Below, piece by piece: positions 19,901 to 23,591 of a stretch of 23,591 nt of DNA. A program made the translations under genes and the position numbers. Within the stretch, counting starts at the first letter, position 1; every line of letters starts with the position of its first letter. Under the pieces are notes generated by a model that was given only the letters and a program-made list of their open reading frames with translations, made no database searches and was not told where the DNA came from. Source of the DNA: a virus; IMG/VR virus record IMGVR_UViG_3300009506_000651, positions 1 through 23,591 of that record; one strand, 5' to 3'.

Positions 19901-22900
19901 GGTACAACCGGATCAAGGAAGCCAGGCATACGATCAAGCGGATGAGCGACATCATCCAGTCGATGATGATCGACCTCAACTTCGTGAAGAAGCAGCCGAT
20001 CGTGGACATCCAGGCCTACGTGGCCCAGATCGGTGAGCTAGGGCGGGGCTTCTACTGGATGCTCTATCGGATGAGGAAGGACTTCGGTGAAGATGCTCTG
20101 GCCTACGCCAACTCGGTGGCCCAGAGCGTGGGTGGCATCCTCTCCATCGTCAAGGGCGCGCTGGACGCACTCAACGCCCTGGCTGAGTGGACGCCCGTCC
20201 AGGACCTGACCGAGAAGGCGACGGCCATGGCTGAAAGGATCGGCCAGTTCGTCACGGCGATGGCCGACATGGCCGGGAGCCTTGGATTCGGCGTGGCTGC
20301 TGCAGTGCAAGTCCTCACTAACGCGAAGACCATCCTCGAGTTTGGATCGGCCGGGATTGACGTCTTGAAGGCTCTGGTCGAGTACAAGGAAGGCGAAGGG
20401 CTGCCGGAGAAGATCGCCCGCGTCCGGGCCGACCTCCAGATCGTGATCACTGAGCTCCAGACGATCGCCAGCGGGCTTGAGCAGGAGGCGGTGGAGGCCG
20501 CAGCCGACATCCTGAAGAGCGCCCAGGCGATGCTCGGGTTCGTCGAGCCTGGCATCGATGCCCTGAAGGCTCTAGCCGAATATGAGACGGCAGAAGACCT
20601 CCTCGAGAGGATCGGCAACTTCAGTCTGGACATGTACGATCTGATCGATGAGCTGATCTTCCTCGCGGGCCGCTTCGAGGCCGAGGCCGTGAAAGCCGCT
20701 GTCGAATTCGCAGAGGCAGCAGCTAAGGTCGTCGGGTTCGTCCGTCCCGGCGTAGATGCCCTGACGGCTCTGGCAGACTACAAAAGCGCCAATCTGTTGC
20801 TTGATCGGATCGGATCGTTCTCCCTGGACATGTTCGACCTCATTGACGAGCTCGTATTCCTAGCCGGACGGTTCGAGGCTGAAGGCGTGAAAGCTGCGGG
20901 AGAGCTATTCTCTTCAGTCTCCAGCATGGTGGGATTCATCCAGCCCGCCCTCGAGGCCCTGAAGGCGCTTGGCGACTATAAGACGGCAAAGCTCCTGCTA
21001 GACCGGATCGGGTCGTTCTCCTTGGACATGTTTGACCTCATTGATGAGCTCGTGTTCCTGGCCGGACGGTTCGAATTGGAGGGTGTACAGGCGGCCGCGG
21101 CCTTTGGTGAAGCAGTAACGCGGCTGGTCGGGTTCGTCCGCCCAGCGGTGGACGCCCTCGCGGCAATTGCCGACTATGCTCCGCTGCAGGGCCTGCGCGC
21201 TCGCATGCAGACGTTCGCAGGCCAGCTTGCCGTAGTCGTGAACCAGATTCGGCTTCTGGCGTCCTACTACAAGGGCGCTGGGCTCGGATGGGCGGTGGAA
21301 TGGGCCGGCTACGTGAGCAGCATGGTCGGCGTCATCAAGCCAGCCATCGACGCGATCGCCGCCCTGGTAGAGTACAAGCCAGCCTCTGGCCTGCTTGCTC
21401 AGATGCAGGTCCTCATGGGCAACTTGGCGCCGATCGTGAACCAGATTCGTTTGCTGGCCGCCTACTACAAGGATGCTGGCCTTGGCGCGGCTGCAGAGTG
21501 GGCGAGCAATGTCTCCTCAATGGTCGGCGTGATCAAGCCAGGCATTGACGCCATCGCGGCGCTGAAGGACTTCGTCCCGCAGGCGGGACTTGGGCCGATC
21601 ATGGTTAGGTTCCGAGAGCAGCTTGCGATCGTGGTCGAGCAGATCCGCCTGATGGCCGAGGACTTCAAGGAGACCGGCGTCACCTGGGCCGCCACGTTCG
21701 CGACGCACGCCCAGGCGATGATCGGCCTCATCCAGCCTGGCATCGAGGCGATCAACTCGATCGTCAAGTATGCGCCAGCCGGGACGCTACCGGCCAAGGT
21801 GCATTCTCTCAGGCTGGACCTGAACACCGTCCTCGAGGAGGTCGTGGACCTTGCCAAGGAGTGGCACAGCAAGGGGCTGAAGGCCGCAGACAAGTTCGCA
21901 GACACGGCGCTCAAGCTGGTGGGCCTGGTCCAGCCATCGATCGATGCCTTGGTGGAGATCGTCGACTACAAGAGCGTCGCTAAACTGCCCAGGGCCGTGA
22001 GAGGCTGGCGCGACGACATGGAGAGCTTCCTCGATGCGATGGTCTACCTGGCCAGGGCCTTCGCGAGCGAGATGAGCACCATCCTCGAGTTCTTCCGCAA
22101 CGTGGACACGCTGCACCAGGCTTTCGTCTCCATCGATGCCTGGTTAGTCAACCTGACCGAGATGATGATCAGCTGGGAGCAGCCAATGTCCCAGGCAGCG
22201 GCCGCCATGCGTCAGATCGAGGACTATGCGCAGACCATGTTCCAGAGCGCCCGAAGCATGTACAACTGGCTGGCCGGGATATACACCGGAGGGCTCGAGG
22301 GGCTGCCCGATGGCGTCTCCGGCTGGGCCGATGCCTTTTCGCAGGCGATCCTCGCCATGTGGAACTGGTACCAGAACGAAGGTAAGGCAAAGTGGGACGC
22401 GATGCTGACGGAGATGGCCGTCAAGACCGTCTGGGTGATCTCTGGTAGGGCCTCCAGTGGGGCGCCTGGCATCGTCGGTATCAGAACTGCCTTTGAAGAC
22501 ATGCTCAAGGATATCGACAGCTTCATCGTAGGGCCGGGCACTGGGGGCGGGCTCTACTGGAACAAGCTCATGTCAGCGATGGCAGAGGCCATTGGCCCCG
22601 TGAGAGATGCCGCTGCCACTATCGCATCCTCGATCAACGAGACTGGCACGAGCGTGGTCGATCTCCAGGGGCTATGGTCCTCGGCCTTCTGGAACATGTA
22701 TAACGACATCACAACCATCGTCCCTGGAGTGGGGGAGAGTCCAGAGTCCAAGCCGCTGCCTCGCGTGCTGTCCTATCTGAACTCGATCATTGCCACTCTG
22801 GGCGAGCTGGCCACCGCTGGTCCTCGGCCATTCGATCTCATCAAGCTGTCCGTCGATGCGCTGAACCTCTCGCTCGACTCTCTTAGACAACGGTTCTGGC

Positions 22901-23010
22901 CCAGCTCGTGGCGGCTAGGAATGCAAACCTTCTCAGTGCTCCGGCGGCGGCCGGACCTGCGGCTCCTGCAGCATCTTGGGTCCCAGCCTATGGCGCTCCG
23001 TCTCCCTTAG
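16936..23010 (+). CDS. Tail tape measure protein (C terminus frameshifted)
   Basis: 2,024 residues, AAGGAG at 16922-16927. The protein sets tail length and is extruded into the host. Residues 1-230 are a TP901-like N-terminal core (helical; contains DYMIDSMVKGVGRLSPMIL). Residues about 597-870 hold hydrophobic helices and two GIGSPS motifs (near 768 and 862), usual in tape measures. Residues about 1060-1700 consist of ten repeats of about 66 residues. At about 1.5 angstrom per residue the length implies a tail of roughly 300 nm. The last ~30 residues after LDSLRQRF look like out-of-frame sequence, whereas the -1 frame encodes a typical tape measure end (see 22908-23138), so the real product is probably longer. 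No peptidase motif was recognised. Confidence 0.85.
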   Translation: MAFAPIGLKAVLDMESFNKSQKEYEKDLKSLDQQTQKTGSKLGGALRGIASVAGGMLAYQGIKTLVVGIKDMALAAQELPGVAAAFDGIGGSLERMREGSLGMVADVDLMKSYNSAAQLVSKDFADQLPDAMQYLAKVSAATGTTMDYMIDSMVKGVGRLSPMILDNLGIQVNLTEANEAYAKQLGKSASELTKSEQQTAVMNLTMQKLAQNTKDMPPVLGTAAQSLGVLKAQTQNVKLAFGAAALSVGNLFLAPLARLATKIGPKVVDMLNSFSKRVGQFQGMTAKAGSVLKAVGKVVASVADRIWSWVDSIIGLSDRVGQVLDPIREKLAPIGNALKFVRDNWDDLSDVVENFLTYVGTATDVFTPLKDTLEGIGLSSGAANQIAMIGDAVQQFIRTLEDGQGIVAAFQTGLFATGLVDESVVVAIGDIATKVQDAFSNLSSTFQAGGLSGIAGQLFAPLGLELPTAWQSILDEALPFLADTFMGLPQRLVEAFQTGGVGGVFSEAFAAAFDVVGTIGAIRIGIVDGLLQLGQDVLTTLGTAFPGIQPIIEDVFRPLLDIVTTLWNTFNEAKATIVSAIMEMFSNPQETVGSFKDILAQVVPVVQSVILTLTEVAANVIPVFMEVVAAIVPIVSTAIEIISQIAADVLPVLGEAFVAVSAVVAEVMPDILAIVSDVLDVIQLAWTAIWPVLQTALEGFLNVALPLFQGLVDVIAGVVSTIKSLLEGDLVGAWNSLKDTIVTIGATLITAVTNLFQGIIDVIKSIFGIGSPSTVMVDIATDFLNGFVGGILGMTEAVFQSITDLLVGMSDLFLEYIPEWTQIGVDLINGLLGGLLSKVQEVKDAAVGVVSDAVGAVKNFLGIGSPSKLFWAVSEDIVAGIAGPLEQGAPTVDNALAPIMNTFDAMVNWLKDFGTSLRGANLQDQAEIFEDMGDGFDSLTKAMKNFIIVGRELAVGDITDTALMQWLETWKHFVVVMADMATGLEAELGYNRIKEARHTIKRMSDIIQSMMIDLNFVKKQPIVDIQAYVAQIGELGRGFYWMLYRMRKDFGEDALAYANSVAQSVGGILSIVKGALDALNALAEWTPVQDLTEKATAMAERIGQFVTAMADMAGSLGFGVAAAVQVLTNAKTILEFGSAGIDVLKALVEYKEGEGLPEKIARVRADLQIVITELQTIASGLEQEAVEAAADILKSAQAMLGFVEPGIDALKALAEYETAEDLLERIGNFSLDMYDLIDELIFLAGRFEAEAVKAAVEFAEAAAKVVGFVRPGVDALTALADYKSANLLLDRIGSFSLDMFDLIDELVFLAGRFEAEGVKAAGELFSSVSSMVGFIQPALEALKALGDYKTAKLLLDRIGSFSLDMFDLIDELVFLAGRFELEGVQAAAAFGEAVTRLVGFVRPAVDALAAIADYAPLQGLRARMQTFAGQLAVVVNQIRLLASYYKGAGLGWAVEWAGYVSSMVGVIKPAIDAIAALVEYKPASGLLAQMQVLMGNLAPIVNQIRLLAAYYKDAGLGAAAEWASNVSSMVGVIKPGIDAIAALKDFVPQAGLGPIMVRFREQLAIVVEQIRLMAEDFKETGVTWAATFATHAQAMIGLIQPGIEAINSIVKYAPAGTLPAKVHSLRLDLNTVLEEVVDLAKEWHSKGLKAADKFADTALKLVGLVQPSIDALVEIVDYKSVAKLPRAVRGWRDDMESFLDAMVYLARAFASEMSTILEFFRNVDTLHQAFVSIDAWLVNLTEMMISWEQPMSQAAAAMRQIEDYAQTMFQSARSMYNWLAGIYTGGLEGLPDGVSGWADAFSQAILAMWNWYQNEGKAKWDAMLTEMAVKTVWVISGRASSGAPGIVGIRTAFEDMLKDIDSFIVGPGTGGGLYWNKLMSAMAEAIGPVRDAAATIASSINETGTSVVDLQGLWSSAFWNMYNDITTIVPGVGESPESKPLPRVLSYLNSIIATLGELATAGPRPFDLIKLSVDALNLSLDSLRQRFWPSSWRLGMQTFSVLRRRPDLRLLQHLGSQPMALRLP
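20130..22040 (+). repeat. Ten degenerate tandem repeats of about 198 bp in the tape measure
   Basis: Each unit ends in a motif such as VGFVRPGVDALTALADYKSA, and variants of it occur ten times, near 20200, 20390, 20590, 20788, 20985, 21183, 21380, 21575, 21780 and 21975. The average period is about 197 bases (66 residues). The third and fourth complete units are nearly identical around DRIGSFSLDMFDLIDELVFL, showing recent duplication. Confidence 0.8.
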
Positions 23011-23138
23011 CGGCCTCGGCGGCTAGCTCGACGAGCATCAGTCTCAACTTCAATGGCACGACCATCAGCAACGGAATGGACCTGGCTACCTTTGGCGCCT
23101 TCGTCCAGCAGCAGATACGCGACGAGATTCGGAGGTAG
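22908..23138 (+). CDS. Tape measure C-terminal segment in the -1 frame
   Basis: 76 residues from GTG 22908; the frame is open from 22887. It has no ribosome site of its own and begins inside the tape measure gene. The sequence is Ala/Pro/Ser-rich, then SISLNFNGTTISNGMDLATFGAFVQQQIRDEI, which is the normal ending of tape measure proteins of this group. Joining LDSLRQ to LAQLVAARN in this frame restores a continuous protein of about 2,066 residues. The stop lies 3 bases before the next ATG with GGAGG inside its last codons. So this is a fragment separated by a 1-base loss in the phage or in the assembly, or by a programmed -1 shift. Confidence 0.7.
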   Translation: MAARNANLLSAPAAAGPAAPAASWVPAYGAPSPLAASAASSTSISLNFNGTTISNGMDLATFGAFVQQQIRDEIRR

Positions 23139-23141
23139 GGC

Positions 23142-23591
23142 ATGCCAGTCTCGCGCCTCGTGGTTACGGACGGAACAACAGAGATCAGCCTCCTGGCGAA
23201 CAGCGGCGGGTTCAAGCTCGAGAACTGGAGCCCGACCGTCATGGGCCTTCGAGACGGCGGGACGAGCCGGACACCTCTCTTCGCCCCCGGCTCGGCCCTC
23301 GTGCAAGCCCAATACGATGACCTGACGGACGCCTTCACGCTCTCCGTGGTGAGCTGCGAGGACTATGTCTACGAGCAGCTCCAGGACCTGATCCGCCTCC
23401 TGGAGAAGGCCCGGGACTACTGGCTCTCGCCATGGTCGACCGAGCCAGTCTGGATCGAGGCTCAGGGCCCGCAGGAGACGAACGTCCGGTATGCCACGAT
23501 CAAGGACTACTCGATCCCGTCGCTTCAGGTGAACCCGTTCGGTCCTCCCGAGGTCGGCCAGCTTGCGCCAGGGCAGTCGATCATCCTCAGC
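23142..23591 (+). CDS. Distal tail-like / minor tail protein (partial, runs off the window)
   Basis: The frame from ATG 23142 (GGAGG at 23131-23135) is open to the end of the window: 150 codons with no stop. It begins MPVSRLVVTDGTTEISLLAN, followed by strands, a helix with DLIRLLEKARDYW and LSPWSTEPVWIEAQ, and a later YATIKDYSIPS strand. This is the layout of distal tail (Dit-like) or minor tail proteins that close the tail tube, and the location directly after the tape measure is where Dit genes are found. The pattern (strand-rich, central helix, Trp-Trp) is consistent but not decisive. Confidence 0.7.
   Translation, partial: MPVSRLVVTDGTTEISLLANSGGFKLENWSPTVMGLRDGGTSRTPLFAPGSALVQAQYDDLTDAFTLSVVSCEDYVYEQLQDLIRLLEKARDYWLSPWSTEPVWIEAQGPQETNVRYATIKDYSIPSLQVNPFGPPEVGQLAPGQSIILS

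Noticed and set aside
19014-20009. Antisense ORF of 331 residues within the tape measure
   Set aside because: Ser/Met/Ile-rich composition from complementing tape measure codons; no ribosome site or domain.
1-23591. CRISPR array, tRNA, integrase, diversity-generating retroelement or defence genes
   Set aside because: No regularly spaced short repeats, cloverleaf, recombinase or reverse transcriptase motif was seen on either strand.

Overview
The window is a 23.6 kb stretch of a tailed double-stranded DNA phage or prophage (Caudoviricetes) carrying the virion-structure module. All convincing genes lie on the + strand and are packed with overlaps or short gaps. There is no integrase, lysis, replication, tRNA or host housekeeping gene to name a host. 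G+C is high (roughly 60 percent by eye) and strong GGAGG ribosome sites precede most genes. One near-consensus sigma70-type promoter is present. Together these point to a bacterial host with high G+C. The long tape measure, tube-chaperone-tape order and absence of sheath genes suggest a long non-contractile tail (siphovirus-like).

Layout. 1-2852: a small ORF, portal, Mu-gpF-like head morphogenesis protein and a small unknown ORF. 2830-3005: a promoter followed by a three-hairpin leader. 3006-5345: four genes for beta-rich, adhesin-like proteins, one with a C-terminal Fn3-like domain and one a LamG/ConA-like lectin of lower G+C. 5345-8789: protease/scaffold fusion, head decoration protein and major capsid protein. 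8796-9542: a free-standing HNH endonuclease. 9552-12393: a small ORF, two paralogous parallel beta-helix proteins and another beta-rich virion protein. 12404-14422: small HhH-like protein, candidate head-tail connector, small conserved ORF, HK97-gp10-like completion protein and a charged protein. 14426-15928: tail tube protein fused to a six-Asp-box (BNR/sialidase-like) beta-propeller. 16048-16933: two overlapping tail assembly chaperone frames. 16936-23138: a very long tape measure with ten repeats of about 66 residues and a C-terminal frameshift. 23142-end: the start of a distal-tail-like protein.

How it fits together: portal, morphogenesis protein, protease/scaffold, decoration and capsid build the head; the 12-14 kb genes join head to tail; tube, chaperones, tape measure and distal protein build the tail. 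An unusual number of adhesin-like genes sit inside the head module rather than after the tail genes, and the tube itself carries a propeller, suggesting a particle decorated on head and tail with carbohydrate-binding folds.

The most interesting signals are: the tube-propeller fusion; an in-frame TGA at an expected Cys of the head morphogenesis protein, followed by a hairpin that meets simple bacterial SECIS geometry; the promoter plus structured leader; perfect inverted repeats just inside the start of three adhesin genes; nested starts in the protease/scaffold gene; and the two frameshift regions.
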